A DNA stretch of 64,000 bases from Candidatus Altimarinota bacterium (GCA_028690585.1 JAQVAZ010000001.1:62001-126000), one strand, 5' to 3'; positions 1 to 8,017 are shown, counted from the first letter of the stretch. The notes: a model not told the origin generated them from the letters alone. Numbers and translations are program-made.

Positions 1-29
1 GATTAAGTTAGCAAATATTAAATTTCTGG

Positions 30-49
30 ATTCCCGCTTTCGTGGGAAT
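30..49. repeat. Short intergenic palindrome upstream of ruvB
   Basis: An eight-pair stem (ATTCCCGC with GTGGGAAT, one G-T pair) closes a TTTC loop. It is followed by AATGACA, the same flank seen after the hairpin at 6042-6060. It is one of a set of short GC-rich intergenic palindromes in this window. Confidence 0.55.
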
Positions 50-79
50 GACAAAAAGGAGCTACCAGCTGCCAACTAT

Positions 80-1135
80 ATGATTGAGAGGCAAGATTCC
101 AAGTCGAAAGCCAAGAATCCTCGCATCGTGGAGAAGGAAGCGGATAGCGACGATTTGGCGAAGTTTGATTCTGCGTTGCGGCCGGGAAGCTTCACTGAGT
201 ATGTAGGTCAGCAGGAGTTAAAAAAGAATCTCCAAGTCTTCCTCACTGCCGCGAAGCAGCGCAATGAAGCGCTGGAGCATACTCTCTTTTACGGGCCGCC
301 AGGTCTCGGCAAAACTACACTCGCGCATGTGTTATCGAATGAGTTGGGAGTGAATCTACGCATTACTTCTGGGCCAGCGCTGGATCGCCCAGGAGATCTC
401 GCGGCGATTCTCACCAATCTCCAACCGCGCGATATTCTTTTTATTGATGAGATTCACCGGCTGAAGACTGTGGTGGAGGAAGTGCTCTATACCGCGATGG
501 AAGATTTCGCGATTGATCTCGTGCTCGGCAAAGGTGCGGGTGCCAAAACTATGCGGCTCGATATCCCCCGCTTCACCTTGGTTGGCGCTACTACGAGATT
601 TTCTGGGCTCAGTGCTCCACTGCGTGATAGATTTGGTAGTGTATTTCGTTTGGATTTTTACAATGAGAAAGAAATCGAAAAGATTCTCCATCGCAGCGCG
701 AAACTTCTCAATGTGAAACTCGATGAAGCTGCGTGTGAATGCCTCGCAAAATCTACTCGCGCCACTCCCCGCATCGCGAATCGCTTACTCCGTCGAATGC
801 GCGATTTCGCGGAAGTGAATCACGCGGGAGTGATTACTTGTGATGTAGTGAATCAAAGTTTGAAAGCTTTGGGTGTGGATGAGTTGGGTTTGGATGCGCA
901 TGATCGGAGGATTCTCGAAATCCTGATTAAAAAATTCGGTGGTGGCCCAGTGGGATTATCTACACTTGCAGCGGCTTCCTCGGAAGAAGCAGAAACAATC
1001 GAAACAGTAGTGGAGCCTTTCCTGCTGCAACTTGGTTTTCTCTCTCGCACTCCACGTGGAAGAATCGCAACCGAAGCGGCTTACCAACATCTCGGGATTA
1101 CTCCACCTCCAAGCAACGCAAAATTAAAGCTCTAA
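80..1135 (+). CDS. ruvB: Holliday junction branch migration helicase RuvB
   Basis: RuvB is the AAA+ motor that drives Holliday junction branch migration with RuvA and hands the junction to RuvC. The 351-aa protein has the normal family length. It shows Walker A (GPPGLGKTT, residues 72-80), Walker B with DEIH (about 122-126), the sensor-1 stretch LVGATTR (about 167-173), an arginine-rich SAPLRDRF motif and the C-terminal winged helix beginning near [11 protein letters not shown]. The ATG at 80 leaves a charged N-terminal extension of about 30 residues before the conserved LRP motif. No ruvA or ruvC lies beside it in this window. Assignment is secure; the exact start is less so. Confidence 0.95.
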   Translation: MIERQDSKSKAKNPRIVEKEADSDDLAKFDSALRPGSFTEYVGQQELKKNLQVFLTAAKQRNEALEHTLFYGPPGLGKTTLAHVLSNELGVNLRITSGPALDRPGDLAAILTNLQPRDILFIDEIHRLKTVVEEVLYTAMEDFAIDLVLGKGAGAKTMRLDIPRFTLVGATTRFSGLSAPLRDRFGSVFRLDFYNEKEIEKILHRSAKLLNVKLDEAACECLAKSTRATPRIANRLLRRMRDFAEVNHAGVITCDVVNQSLKALGVDELGLDAHDRRILEILIKKFGGGPVGLSTLAAASSEEAETIETVVEPFLLQLGFLSRTPRGRIATEAAYQHLGITPPPSNAKLKL

Positions 1136-1168
1136 ATCCACTCAAGCTTGAGGAGTTGCTTGCTATAC

Positions 1169-1184
1169 CACCAAGATATAGTGT
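1169..1184 (+). promoter_or_regulatory. Candidate NrdR box upstream of nrdR
   Basis: The 16-mer CACCAAGATATAGTGT matches 12 of 16 positions of the known NrdR-box pattern (acaCwAtATaTwGtgt), with an intact right half. It lies 12 bases before the nrdR ATG, which would fit autoregulation. A single half-degenerate box is weak evidence. Confidence 0.35.
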
Positions 1185-1190
1185 ATTTTG

Positions 1191-1208
1191 TGCGCAATGC
1201 ATTGCGCA
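1191..1208. repeat. 18-bp perfect palindrome spanning the nrdR start codon
   Basis: TGCGCAATGCATTGCGCA is a perfect palindrome whose centre lies just after the ATG at 1197. It could be an operator or a hairpin that hides the start codon. Which of these applies cannot be told from sequence. Confidence 0.6.
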
Positions 1209-1640
1209 AAATGTGGAGCTATCGATACAAGTGTGATTGATTCTCGCGAAACCGAGAATGGTGCAGCTATTCGTCGAAGAAGAAGTTGTGATAAATGTGG
1301 TTATCGTTTCACAACCTACGAGAGGATTGATGCTGCGAGTTTTGTTGTGGTAAAGAAGAATGGCACTCGTGAATCTTTCGCTCGCGAGAAACTAGAAAAA
1401 TCTCTTTGGGTGGCTTGCCAGAAGCGGCCGATTCGCCGAGATCAGATTGATACGATTCTTACCAAGATAGAAGAAGAGTTGCGCGGTGAGAAAGAAGTAG
1501 ATTCTCGCAAGATTGGGCAGCTGGTGATGAAGTATCTCAAGATGCTGGATGATGTAGCTTACATTCGCTACGCTTCCGTTTATCGTGAATTCAAAGATGT
1601 AGCGAGTTTCCAGAAAGAAGTTCGGATGCTTCGTAAATAA
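1197..1640 (+). CDS. nrdR: Transcriptional repressor NrdR
   Basis: NrdR senses dATP/ATP through an ATP-cone and represses ribonucleotide reductase genes. The protein has the N-terminal zinc ribbon (C3-x2-C6 and C31-x2-C34), the basic RRRR stretch just before the second cysteine pair, and an ATP-cone domain from about residue 50 (VVVKKNGTRESFAREKL) to 140. The 147-aa length from the ATG at 1197 is normal. An upstream in-frame TTG at 1188 is less likely, because the family starts directly at M-x-C-x2-C. A candidate NrdR box and a palindrome overlap the start. The next gene begins 6 bases after its stop. Confidence 0.93.
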   Translation: MHCAKCGAIDTSVIDSRETENGAAIRRRRSCDKCGYRFTTYERIDAASFVVVKKNGTRESFAREKLEKSLWVACQKRPIRRDQIDTILTKIEEELRGEKEVDSRKIGQLVMKYLKMLDDVAYIRYASVYREFKDVASFQKEVRMLRK

Positions 1641-1646
1641 TTTTTT

Positions 1647-2711
1647 ATGCGCAATTGGCTCAAAATTACACTAGCAACTTCAGTGTTGCTGCTTGGATTT
1701 ACCAGCGCTTTTGCTGAGGAATCTTCCTTGGATGCCAAAACAGAATTTGCGGTTGGGAAAATTATCACTACTGATACAGCGGAAACACAGATTCAGATTT
1801 TTTCAGAAGCGCATCAAGGAGAAATAGTTACTACTCAAACGAATCCAGATTTCACTCTCACGGAAAATCAAAAGCCAGTCAGTGGTGAAGAAGTGGTGAT
1901 GGGAAAATTCCAAACAAGTGATGGTGAGAGTTGGCAGATTTACGATAGATACCGTTTGCCAGCTTTGGCTCTGCTTACATTATTCGCTTTTGCTTTAGTC
2001 ACTCTCATAGGAGGCAAGCGTGGTTTAGCCTCACTGTTTGGTTTAGCGGTTTCCATTGCGTTGATTGCTTTCGCTTTGATTCCACTACTCGCCGATGGTT
2101 ATTCACCGCTTTGGGTTGGATTAGCAGGCGGCGCAGTGATTGCTGGTATTGGAATTTTTGTCGCGCATGGATTTAACCGCAGATCCTTACTCGCCTTTTA
2201 CGCCACTTTTCTCACACTGATTTTCGCCACAATATTGATTTACGCTTGTATAATTTTTACGGAGCTTTTTGGCACTGGCAGTGAAGAATCGGTTTATCTT
2301 ACTGGTGGTATGCTGGCGAATCTTGATTTACAAGGATTACTTTTCGCGGGGATTCTCCTCGGCAGTCTCGGAGTCTTAGACGATATCACTGTCGCGCAAG
2401 TCACTGTGGTGGATGAATTGATTACCGCAAATCCTAAACTTACCAAGCGCGAATTATTCCACAGCAGTCTGCGAGTCGGTAGAGAGCATATTGCTTCTAT
2501 GGTAAATACTCTCGCTTTAGCTTATGTGGGAGTCGCTTTACCGCTGATTCTTTTACTCGCAGTAGATTCTTCTCAGCCGCTTTGGGTCGTAATCAATTCT
2601 GAGTTTATCGGAGAAGAAATCGTAAGAACTTTAGTCGGTGTGATAGCTCTGACTCTCGCTTCTCCAATTGCTGGCTTTATTGGCGCGAATTTTCTCAAGC
2701 GCAAAAGATAA
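1647..2711 (+). CDS. YibE/F family membrane protein
   Basis: The 354-aa protein has an N-terminal signal-like helix (residues 5-23), an extracytoplasmic domain to about residue 105, then about seven membrane helices. The stretch GILLGSLGVLDDITVAQ near residue 235 is the hallmark of the YibE/F family, and the following polar helix with VDELITANP is typical. Family members are multipass proteins of unknown function, often suspected transporters. It starts 6 bases after nrdR and is probably co-transcribed with it. Family call is good; function unknown. Confidence 0.85.
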   Translation: MRNWLKITLATSVLLLGFTSAFAEESSLDAKTEFAVGKIITTDTAETQIQIFSEAHQGEIVTTQTNPDFTLTENQKPVSGEEVVMGKFQTSDGESWQIYDRYRLPALALLTLFAFALVTLIGGKRGLASLFGLAVSIALIAFALIPLLADGYSPLWVGLAGGAVIAGIGIFVAHGFNRRSLLAFYATFLTLIFATILIYACIIFTELFGTGSEESVYLTGGMLANLDLQGLLFAGILLGSLGVLDDITVAQVTVVDELITANPKLTKRELFHSSLRVGREHIASMVNTLALAYVGVALPLILLLAVDSSQPLWVVINSEFIGEEIVRTLVGVIALTLASPIAGFIGANFLKRKR

Positions 2712-2732
2712 TGTTTAGATTTTTCCGCGTGT

Positions 2733-2738
2733 TAGAAT
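2733..2738 (+). promoter_or_regulatory. -10 element (TAGAAT) for the 2772 gene
   Basis: TAGAAT is preceded by TG one base upstream (extended -10). The predicted start site near 2745 would leave a 27-base leader. No clear -35 box or Shine-Dalgarno sequence is visible. Confidence 0.45.
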
Positions 2739-2771
2739 CTTCGGGTGTTTTTTACTTAATCAGCAAAACTC

Positions 2772-3395
2772 ATGCAAACCAAAATCACTCAGATTCTCAA
2801 AAACATAGAAAATCTCTATAGAGATCTAGAAAAGGAATATCAAAAAGCTTCCAAAAATTATGGATTCTCGCTGAAGGGCAAGAAGGTTATTTTCTTAGAG
2901 TCTATTCGTAAGAGTAATAAGAAAATCAAAGAGAGTGCTTTTCATTATATTTTTACGGCGAGTTTCTGTCATTTGCTTTCGATTCCTTTTATTTGGGCAA
3001 TGATTATTCCGATTTTTTTGCTAGATATTGGGCTTTGGATTTATCAGGCTTTTGCTTTTCCGCTTTATGGGATTCCTAAAGTGAAGCGCCGAGATTATAT
3101 TATTTACGATCGGAAATTCCTCAGCTATCTCAACGTGATTCAAAAATTGAATTGCACCTATTGCACTTACGCGAATGGTTTGTTTGCTTACGCGGTGGAA
3201 ATCGGTGCGCGCACTGAGAGGTATTGGTGCCCGATCAAAGCAGCAAAACATCCACGCGTTACCCATTCTTTGTATGCGGAGTTTGCGGATTACGGAGATC
3301 CAAAGGGTTTTAAGCAGAAATTTAATCACGCAGATTATTCGAAGTTGGAAAGCAATCCGAAACCCAAAGCTAAGAATCAGAAGAAGAAGAGATAG
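2772..3395 (+). CDS. Conserved membrane protein with CxxC-Y-NG motif
   Basis: The 207-aa protein starts with a charged helical region, then a hydrophobic block at about residues 58-100 that can form one or two membrane helices. A conserved soluble part follows with LNCTYCTYANG (about 126-137) and IGARTERYWCPIKAAK (about 143-158), and it ends in a lysine-rich tail. I recognise this Cys-containing motif from uncharacterised proteins in many bacteria. The three cysteines suggest metal binding or redox chemistry, which is inference. Function unknown. Confidence 0.75.
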   Translation: MQTKITQILKNIENLYRDLEKEYQKASKNYGFSLKGKKVIFLESIRKSNKKIKESAFHYIFTASFCHLLSIPFIWAMIIPIFLLDIGLWIYQAFAFPLYGIPKVKRRDYIIYDRKFLSYLNVIQKLNCTYCTYANGLFAYAVEIGARTERYWCPIKAAKHPRVTHSLYAEFADYGDPKGFKQKFNHADYSKLESNPKPKAKNQKKKR

Positions 3396-3407
3396 GCTAA
3401 AATGCTT

Positions 3408-3428
3408 ATATCTTCGGGGTATAGCGCA
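3408..3428 (+). pseudogene. Truncated copy of tRNA-Pro 5' end and leader
   Basis: The 14 bases CGGGGTATAGCGCA (3415-3428) are identical to the first 14 bases of the intact tRNA-Pro at 3507, and the preceding ATATCT is shared too. The similarity ends abruptly. A TAAAAT -10-like element lies just upstream (about 3398-3403), so this may mark the original promoter-tRNA junction before a small insertion or duplication moved the intact gene 92 bases downstream. Confidence 0.55.
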
Positions 3429-3506
3429 TCAGCCTTCGCCTTTCAGGTTACGGCCGACAGGGTTGACTAGCTTATCTAAAAAATAAAACATTTAAAATAT
3501 ATCTCC

Positions 3507-3582
3507 CGGGGTATAGCGCAGTTGGTAGCGCGCACGCATGGGGTGCGTGAGGTCGTCGGTTCAAGTCCGGCTACCCCGACCA
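3507..3582 (+). tRNA. tRNA-Pro (GGG)
   Basis: The 76-nt cloverleaf has acceptor CGGGGTA paired with TACCCCG, a D-arm (GCGC AGTTGGTA GCGC), an anticodon stem CACGC/GCGTG around loop ATGGGGT (anticodon GGG), a T-arm with GGTTCAAGTCC and an encoded CCA at 3580-3582. Confidence 0.95.
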
Positions 3583-3610
3583 AAAATAATTTACCCAGTA
3601 GGATTCGACC

Positions 3611-4078
3611 ATGAAGAGAAACTCAATAATATTTCTGCAAGCAGTCATCGTGCTTGTCGGTATCGGTGCTTTTGCCTTCTTGCTTTGGGAGCCTCACATC
3701 GAGGGTAGGAATGCGCATGCCATACTCTTCGAGATTTATTTTCAAGATTCCTTCTTGGCATATGCATATGCAGCATCCATTGCATTTTTCGTGGCGATAT
3801 ACCAAGCGTTTAAGCTACTCGGATACATCGGGCAAAATAAATTATTCTCACCAAATTCCGTGAAAGCTATACGGATTATAAAATACTGCGCATTAATCCT
3901 TATTGGTTTTATCGCAGCAGCAGAAGCCTACTTATTCATAATTCGACCTGGCGATGATATAGCCGGCGGGGTTTTCATCGGCATCCTCATCGCTTTCGGT
4001 TCGATTGTGATTGCCACCGCGGCGGCGATGTTTGAAAGAATTTTGCTTCACCGAATTAGAATTAAAAAGAAGAATTAG
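3611..4078 (+). CDS. DUF2975-like four-helix membrane protein
   Basis: The 155-aa protein has four predicted membrane helices: residues 5-25, 48-68, 90-112 and 119-142. The stretch KLFSPNSVKAIRIIKY between helices 2 and 3 and the polar end AAAMFERILLHRI resemble DUF2975 proteins. Those are small integral membrane proteins often encoded next to small DNA-binding regulators. No such regulator is adjacent here. Family call is from memory of the pattern; function unknown. Confidence 0.6.
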   Translation: MKRNSIIFLQAVIVLVGIGAFAFLLWEPHIEGRNAHAILFEIYFQDSFLAYAYAASIAFFVAIYQAFKLLGYIGQNKLFSPNSVKAIRIIKYCALILIGFIAAAEAYLFIIRPGDDIAGGVFIGILIAFGSIVIATAAAMFERILLHRIRIKKKN

Positions 4079-4126
4079 GGTGATAGAATCACTACGAAAT
4101 TTTCTTCAATTCGCAAACTTATTCAT

Positions 4127-4132
4127 TAAAAC
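4127..4132 (+). promoter_or_regulatory. -10-like element placing transcription start at the ATG
   Basis: TAAAAC ends 7 bases before the ATG at 4139, so the expected transcription start coincides with the start codon. No Shine-Dalgarno sequence is present. Confidence 0.4.
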
Positions 4133-4138
4133 TTTCTT

Positions 4139-4357
4139 ATGGAAACCAAAGACTCAAATGGCACTCTACTCGCTGACGGCGATGCGGTGCATCTCATCAA
4201 AGATCTCAAAGTAAAGGGAATGCCTCTCGCGCTGAAGCGTGGTGAAGTGATTAAAAATATTCGACTCACTGATGAGCCAGAAGAAGTGGAATGCCGCATT
4301 GGTAAATCTACAATTGTTTTGAAAACTTGTTTCTTGAAAAAAAGAAAGGAGGATTAA
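4139..4357 (+). CDS. PhnA/YjdM C-terminal domain protein
   Basis: The 72-aa protein matches the C-terminal SH3-like domain of PhnA/YjdM proteins: KDSNGTLLADGDAV near the N-terminus, then IKDLKVKG and an IKNIRL strand. Full-length family members carry an N-terminal zinc ribbon, which is missing here, so this is a stand-alone domain of about 60% of usual length. The old link of phnA to phosphonate use is doubtful, and the role is unknown. Confidence 0.75.
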   Translation: METKDSNGTLLADGDAVHLIKDLKVKGMPLALKRGEVIKNIRLTDEPEEVECRIGKSTIVLKTCFLKKRKED

Positions 4358-4433
4358 TCACTGATTTTCCAACTTAACTATTTTTAAAGCAAAAACTTGA
4401 GTTGGATCTTTAAAGGTTTAAACTAGCAAGCGC

Positions 4434-4439
4434 TAATTT
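4434..4439 (+). promoter_or_regulatory. -10-like element placing transcription start at the MATE ATG
   Basis: TAATTT ends 7 bases before the ATG at 4446. The same hexamer at the same distance precedes the 60703 gene. No Shine-Dalgarno sequence is present. Confidence 0.4.
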
Positions 4440-4445
4440 TTCTCC

Positions 4446-5819
4446 ATGCCCGAAATACCAAAAATTCCGAAAGTGATTAACTATCTCCTCGAAGGCCCAG
4501 TGGTGAAATCCATTTTCAAGATTTCTCTGCCGATTATTTTCGCGAATGTATTACTGACTGCTTATCAACTCATCGATACTTTTTGGGTAGGCAGACTCGG
4601 AGTGAATGCTGTGGCGGCGGTTTCTCTCAGCTTCCCACTGATTTTCTTTCTCAATTCCCTCGCGATGGGATTCACGCTTGCGGGTAGCATTCTTATCTCT
4701 CAATACAATGGTAAAGGAGATAAGCGCAATGTGGATTTAGCTTTGGGGCAGACTTTTACCTTCGTTACTTTAGTAGCGATTGTTTTGAGTATCATCGGTT
4801 ATTTCTCTGCGGGTTTTGCGCTGAGTTTCCTGACTTCCGATGCTGCGGTGTTGCCTGAGGCTACGATTTACCTGCAAATCTCTTTCATCACGATGGTAGC
4901 GACTTTTATCTATACGATTTTCCAATCTGCTTTGCGTGGAATCGGAGAAGTGAAACTGCCGATGATTATCATTCTCATCACAGTAATTCTCAATTTCTTA
5001 CTCGATCCCCTCTTTATGTTTGGTTATGGGACAATACCAGCGATGGGAGTAGCGGGAGTGGCCTATGCAACACTCATTACAGAAGTGCTTTCTGCAGTGA
5101 TTGGTATCGGAATTCTAATTATGGGTAGATACCGCCTCAAGCTTCTCTGGGTAGATCTAAAACCGCGCTTCATTTGGATTAAAAAACTTTTCAATCTTGG
5201 TTTACCTTCCTCCGTTGAAATGTCGATTCGCAGCCTAGGAATGATGCTGATGATTGTGTTGGTTTCTACCTTTGGCACGCTTACCGTGGCTGCTTACGGA
5301 GTCGGTGTGAAGATTCTCAGTCTTGCTATCATTCCTGCGATGGGATTTGCGATGGCTGCTACCACGCTGGTGGGAAATAACCTCGGAGCAAAGCAACATG
5401 CGCGCGTAGAGAAAATTGCGAAAGCGGGTATGAAAATTGCTTTCTTTACACTTACGGCTTTGGGTTTACTCGTATTTCTTTTCGCGAAACCGATTTCCGC
5501 TTTCCTCGTGCCAAACGATCTCCCACTAATAGAAATGTCAGCTATCTTCATCAAAATTATCGCTTTTACTTTCGGTCTGGTAGGAATCCAGATGGTGATT
5601 ATCGCTACGATTCGCGCAGCTGGTGAGGCTACCACCGCGATGTTTATCGCGATGTTACAAACCTTTTTCCTTTTTATAGCAGGCTATATTCTCGCGGTAG
5701 TTATGCATCTCGGAGAAGATGGTTTGTGGTGGGCTTATCCAGTTTCCAATGTTTTAGGTGTGATAGTAGCTTTCATCTATTATCAAAAAAAAGATTGGTT
5801 GAAGAAAGAATTGGTTTAA
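4446..5819 (+). CDS. MATE family efflux transporter
   Basis: The 457-aa integral membrane protein has the 12-helix MATE pattern, which exchanges Na+ or H+ for organic cations and drugs across the cytoplasmic membrane. Two MatE repeats are visible. The first begins with IFKISLPIIFANVLLTAYQLIDTF and has the WVGRLGVNAVAAVSL motif (about 48-62). The second begins near residue 240 (KLFNLGLPSSVEMSIRSLG). Length is typical. It is a single-gene unit flanked by intergenic DNA. The substrate cannot be predicted. Confidence 0.92.
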   Translation: MPEIPKIPKVINYLLEGPVVKSIFKISLPIIFANVLLTAYQLIDTFWVGRLGVNAVAAVSLSFPLIFFLNSLAMGFTLAGSILISQYNGKGDKRNVDLALGQTFTFVTLVAIVLSIIGYFSAGFALSFLTSDAAVLPEATIYLQISFITMVATFIYTIFQSALRGIGEVKLPMIIILITVILNFLLDPLFMFGYGTIPAMGVAGVAYATLITEVLSAVIGIGILIMGRYRLKLLWVDLKPRFIWIKKLFNLGLPSSVEMSIRSLGMMLMIVLVSTFGTLTVAAYGVGVKILSLAIIPAMGFAMAATTLVGNNLGAKQHARVEKIAKAGMKIAFFTLTALGLLVFLFAKPISAFLVPNDLPLIEMSAIFIKIIAFTFGLVGIQMVIIATIRAAGEATTAMFIAMLQTFFLFIAGYILAVVMHLGEDGLWWAYPVSNVLGVIVAFIYYQKKDWLKKELV

Positions 5820-5855
5820 GAAAGGATTAAGAATTAAGGTTTAGAAAAAGTGTAG

Positions 5856-5876
5856 AGACGTCCCGTTGGGGCGCCT
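5856..5876. repeat. Intergenic palindrome, GTAGAGACG type
   Basis: An imperfect stem around loop GTT (GACGTCCC GTT GGGGCG), preceded by GTAGAGACG. It is related to the hairpin at 37075-37095, which is preceded by GTAGAAACG. Confidence 0.55.
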
Positions 5877-5898
5877 TTGCTTCTATCGCTATCGCTGG

Positions 5899-5917
5899 TC
5901 TGGATTTGTAATCCAGA
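5899..5917. repeat. REP-like hairpin with TGT loop (copy A)
   Basis: TCTGGATT and AATCCAGA close a TGT loop. The 5' flank CGCTGGTC is shared, in opposite orientation, with copy B at 6019-6039 (AACCCCGACCAGCG), so the two form an inverted pair about 100 bases apart. Confidence 0.6.
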
Positions 5918-6018
5918 TCGAAACGTTTTTTATTCAGTAGGAGTTAGATTGTTTTTTTAAATTCTTAGGAAGCATTTGTTTGTAGTCTATAGAGCAAGTG
6001 CTAATCAAAAAATATTTA

Positions 6019-6039
6019 GTCGGGGTTACAAACCCCGAC
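6019..6039. repeat. REP-like hairpin with ACA loop (copy B)
   Basis: GTCGGGGTT and AACCCCGAC close an ACA loop, a nine-pair perfect stem. It is the reverse-orientation partner of the hairpin at 5899-5917. A similar hairpin occurs at 37159-37179. Confidence 0.65.
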
Positions 6040-6041
6040 CA

Positions 6042-6060
6042 GCGTGGGCTTCGCCCTCGC
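6042..6060. repeat. Intergenic palindrome followed by CAATGACA
   Basis: GCGTGGGC and GCCCTCGC close a TTC loop with one mismatch, followed by AATGACA as at 30-49. With its neighbours it fills the 345-base gap between the MATE gene and dapA. No other gene or RNA is visible in that gap. Confidence 0.5.
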
Positions 6061-6152
6061 AATGACAGCGTTTAAAAAATCTACTTTCTAATATCTATCA
6101 AGTTTGACGGATGCGAGATAATCCCACTAAGATTCCTTTAATTCAGGATTTC

Positions 6153-6158
6153 TAAATT
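6153..6158 (+). promoter_or_regulatory. -10-like element placing transcription start at the dapA ATG
   Basis: TAAATT ends 7 bases before the ATG at 6165. The 18 bases immediately upstream (6136-6153) are repeated upstream of galU at 33040-33057. Confidence 0.4.
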
Positions 6159-6164
6159 TTTCCT

Positions 6165-7049
6165 ATGCAACTCCGAGGTGCTTACACTGCTTTGGTTACT
6201 CCCTTCAATCCAAAAACTCAGGAAGTGGATGAAGCAAAGTTGCGTGAGTTGGTGGATTTCCAAATTCGTAGCGGTGTAGATGGCATCGTGCCAGTCGGCA
6301 CCACAGGAGAATCCGCGACTCTCAGCAAAACCGAGCATCGCACCGTGATAGATATCGTAATCAACGAAGTGAAAGGCAGGATTCCCGTCTTGGTTGGCAC
6401 TGGTAGTAATTCCACACACGAAGCAGTAAAAACTACGGAGTATGCGCTGAAGGCTGGCGCGGATGCAGGATTATGTATTTCTCCGTATTACAACAAACCC
6501 ACGCAAGATGGAATCATCGCGCATTACACTGAGATTGCGAAGGTTGGTTTACCAACGATTCTCTACAATGTGCCGAGTCGAACTGGGAGAAATATCGAAG
6601 CCGAAACCACTCTCACTCTCGCGAAGAATCCAAACATTATCGGCATCAAGGAGGCGAGTAATAACCTCACGCAAATCAAACAGATTTGTGACAATAAGCC
6701 AGCGGATTTCGCCGTGTTGTCTGGTGAAGATTCTGAAACCATCGATATCATCAAACTCGGTGGCGTGGGTTGCGTAGGCGTGGTTTTGAATCAGATTCCA
6801 GCAGAATATACCGAGATGGTGAGATTGGCTTTGGCTGGAAAATTCTCTGAGGCTCAAGCGATTCACGATAAATATATTGCGCTGATGAAGCTCAACTTCG
6901 TGGATAACAATCCGATTGATGTGAAATGGGGTTTGAGTCTCATGGGCTTGATTGATTACGCGGTGAGACTACCTCTCACTCAGCCAAGTGAAGAGAATAA
7001 AAAAAAGATTCTGGCAGAGTTGCAGAAGTTAGGATTAGCAAAAAATTAA
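6165..7049 (+). CDS. dapA: 4-hydroxy-tetrahydrodipicolinate synthase (DapA)
   Basis: DapA condenses pyruvate with aspartate semialdehyde at the start of the lysine/diaminopimelate branch. The 294-aa TIM-barrel protein has GTTGES (45-50), the catalytic Tyr134 in LYNVPSRTGRN, Schiff-base Lys162 in GIKEAS and the pyruvate-binding region GVGCVGVV. Length is typical. No other lysine-pathway gene is adjacent, which is common in reduced CPR genomes, and related aldolases (N-acetylneuraminate lyase, KDG aldolase) share the fold. The SRTGRN motif favours DapA. Confidence 0.88.
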   Translation: MQLRGAYTALVTPFNPKTQEVDEAKLRELVDFQIRSGVDGIVPVGTTGESATLSKTEHRTVIDIVINEVKGRIPVLVGTGSNSTHEAVKTTEYALKAGADAGLCISPYYNKPTQDGIIAHYTEIAKVGLPTILYNVPSRTGRNIEAETTLTLAKNPNIIGIKEASNNLTQIKQICDNKPADFAVLSGEDSETIDIIKLGGVGCVGVVLNQIPAEYTEMVRLALAGKFSEAQAIHDKYIALMKLNFVDNNPIDVKWGLSLMGLIDYAVRLPLTQPSEENKKKILAELQKLGLAKN

Positions 7050-7059
7050 TTAATTTTTT

Positions 7060-7608
7060 ATGGAAGATCCTGGAGAGCATCTAGTTGGTCAGTACTTAAA
7101 GGAGATTAAAAAATGTGATTTTGTCGAATATAATTTACAAACTGGAAAAAAACAGGGTGAAATTGATGTAGTTGGTATAGATAGTGTGAATAATATTGTG
7201 TATGTATGTGAGGTTGCTACGCATTTAGATGGTTTGCATTACAATAAAAATGGAAAACCTGACAATGTTAGGAGATTTTTAGCGAAGTTTGAAAAGGATA
7301 TTGATTATATTCAGGCTAATTTCAAAGAATATAAGAGAATATTTATGCTTTGGACCCCTGTAGCAAAAAACTCCAAAAAAGGTTCAAAACATAATCAAAT
7401 AGAGGATTTAAAGATGATTCAAGAAAAAATAAGAAAATCTAAAAATATTGAAATAGATATTATTAAAAATAATGAATATTATAAATGTTTACAGGAATTA
7501 AGAGGCGTAGCAGCGAAAACAAAAAATCCAATGAATTCGCCAATTATGCGTTTTCTTCAAATTGAAGAAAGATTAAAAAAGAATTCAAAGAGAGATATTT
7601 ACCTATAA
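7060..7608 (+). CDS. Hypothetical protein, possible PD-(D/E)xK-like nuclease
   Basis: This 182-aa protein begins 10 bases after dapA but is clearly more AT-rich than its neighbours, which suggests recent acquisition. The first 60 residues read like a restriction-endonuclease-like fold: a helix with EHLVGQYL, then GEIDVVGID, a turn, and VYVCEVATHLDG. The expected E-x-K is E-x-A here, so catalysis is uncertain. The rest is lysine-rich and helical. No family recognised with confidence. Confidence 0.55.
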   Translation: MEDPGEHLVGQYLKEIKKCDFVEYNLQTGKKQGEIDVVGIDSVNNIVYVCEVATHLDGLHYNKNGKPDNVRRFLAKFEKDIDYIQANFKEYKRIFMLWTPVAKNSKKGSKHNQIEDLKMIQEKIRKSKNIEIDIIKNNEYYKCLQELRGVAAKTKNPMNSPIMRFLQIEERLKKNSKRDIYL

Positions 7609-7612
7609 TCCC

Positions 7613-7641
7613 TTGCAAGCAAGCGGTTATTCTCGTAAAAT
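7613..7641 (+). promoter_or_regulatory. Promoter of RNase P RNA
   Basis: TTGCAA (7613-7618) and TAAAAT (7636-7641) are separated by exactly 17 bases. The expected start, 7 bases after the -10, is 7648, the first base of the P1 helix of the RNA. It calibrates the -10 consensus for this genome. Confidence 0.75.
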
Positions 7642-7647
7642 ATGCGA

Positions 7648-8005
7648 AGCCTAAGTAAGCGAAGTAATCGCTTCTTGATTTATCGGGAAGAGGAAAGTCC
7701 GGGCAGCCTACACTCACGGGAGTGGCTAACGGCCACCAGGAGTAATCCTAGGGAAAGTGCCACAGAGACAATACTAGTTGCGAAGCAGCAATGTTTCGTA
7801 GCGAAACGTGAAAAGTGAGATGGTGTTTCACTCTCGAGATGAAGCTACATCTCTCACTCATTGGCAACAATGGAGTGTGGTAAACCCTCTCGGCTGCAAG
7901 GTGAGATTGGTATAGCGGAATCAGGTTGTGTGTAGCCTCCGCATTACTCACCGCTTAGATAAATGATTACTCACGACAAAACCCGGCTTATTGCTTGCTT
8001 AGGCT
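7648..8005 (+). ncRNA. rnpB: RNase P RNA, bacterial type A
   Basis: This is the catalytic RNA that matures tRNA 5' ends. The conserved CR-I block GAGGAAAGTCCGGGC (near 7691), the AGGGAAAGTGCCACAGAGACA-like block (near 7752, given here in part) and the 3' conserved ACCCGGCTTA (near 7981) are all present in the right order. The P1 helix forms between AGCCTAAG at 7648 and CTTAGGCT ending at 8005. Length of about 358 nt is normal. A T-rich stretch follows the 3' end. Confidence 0.93.
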
Positions 8006-8017
8006 AAACTTTTTCCC

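Noticed and set aside
1141-1152. CTCAAGCTTGAG palindrome after ruvB as a terminator
   Set aside because: It has no T-run and a short stem without loop; it is too weak to call.
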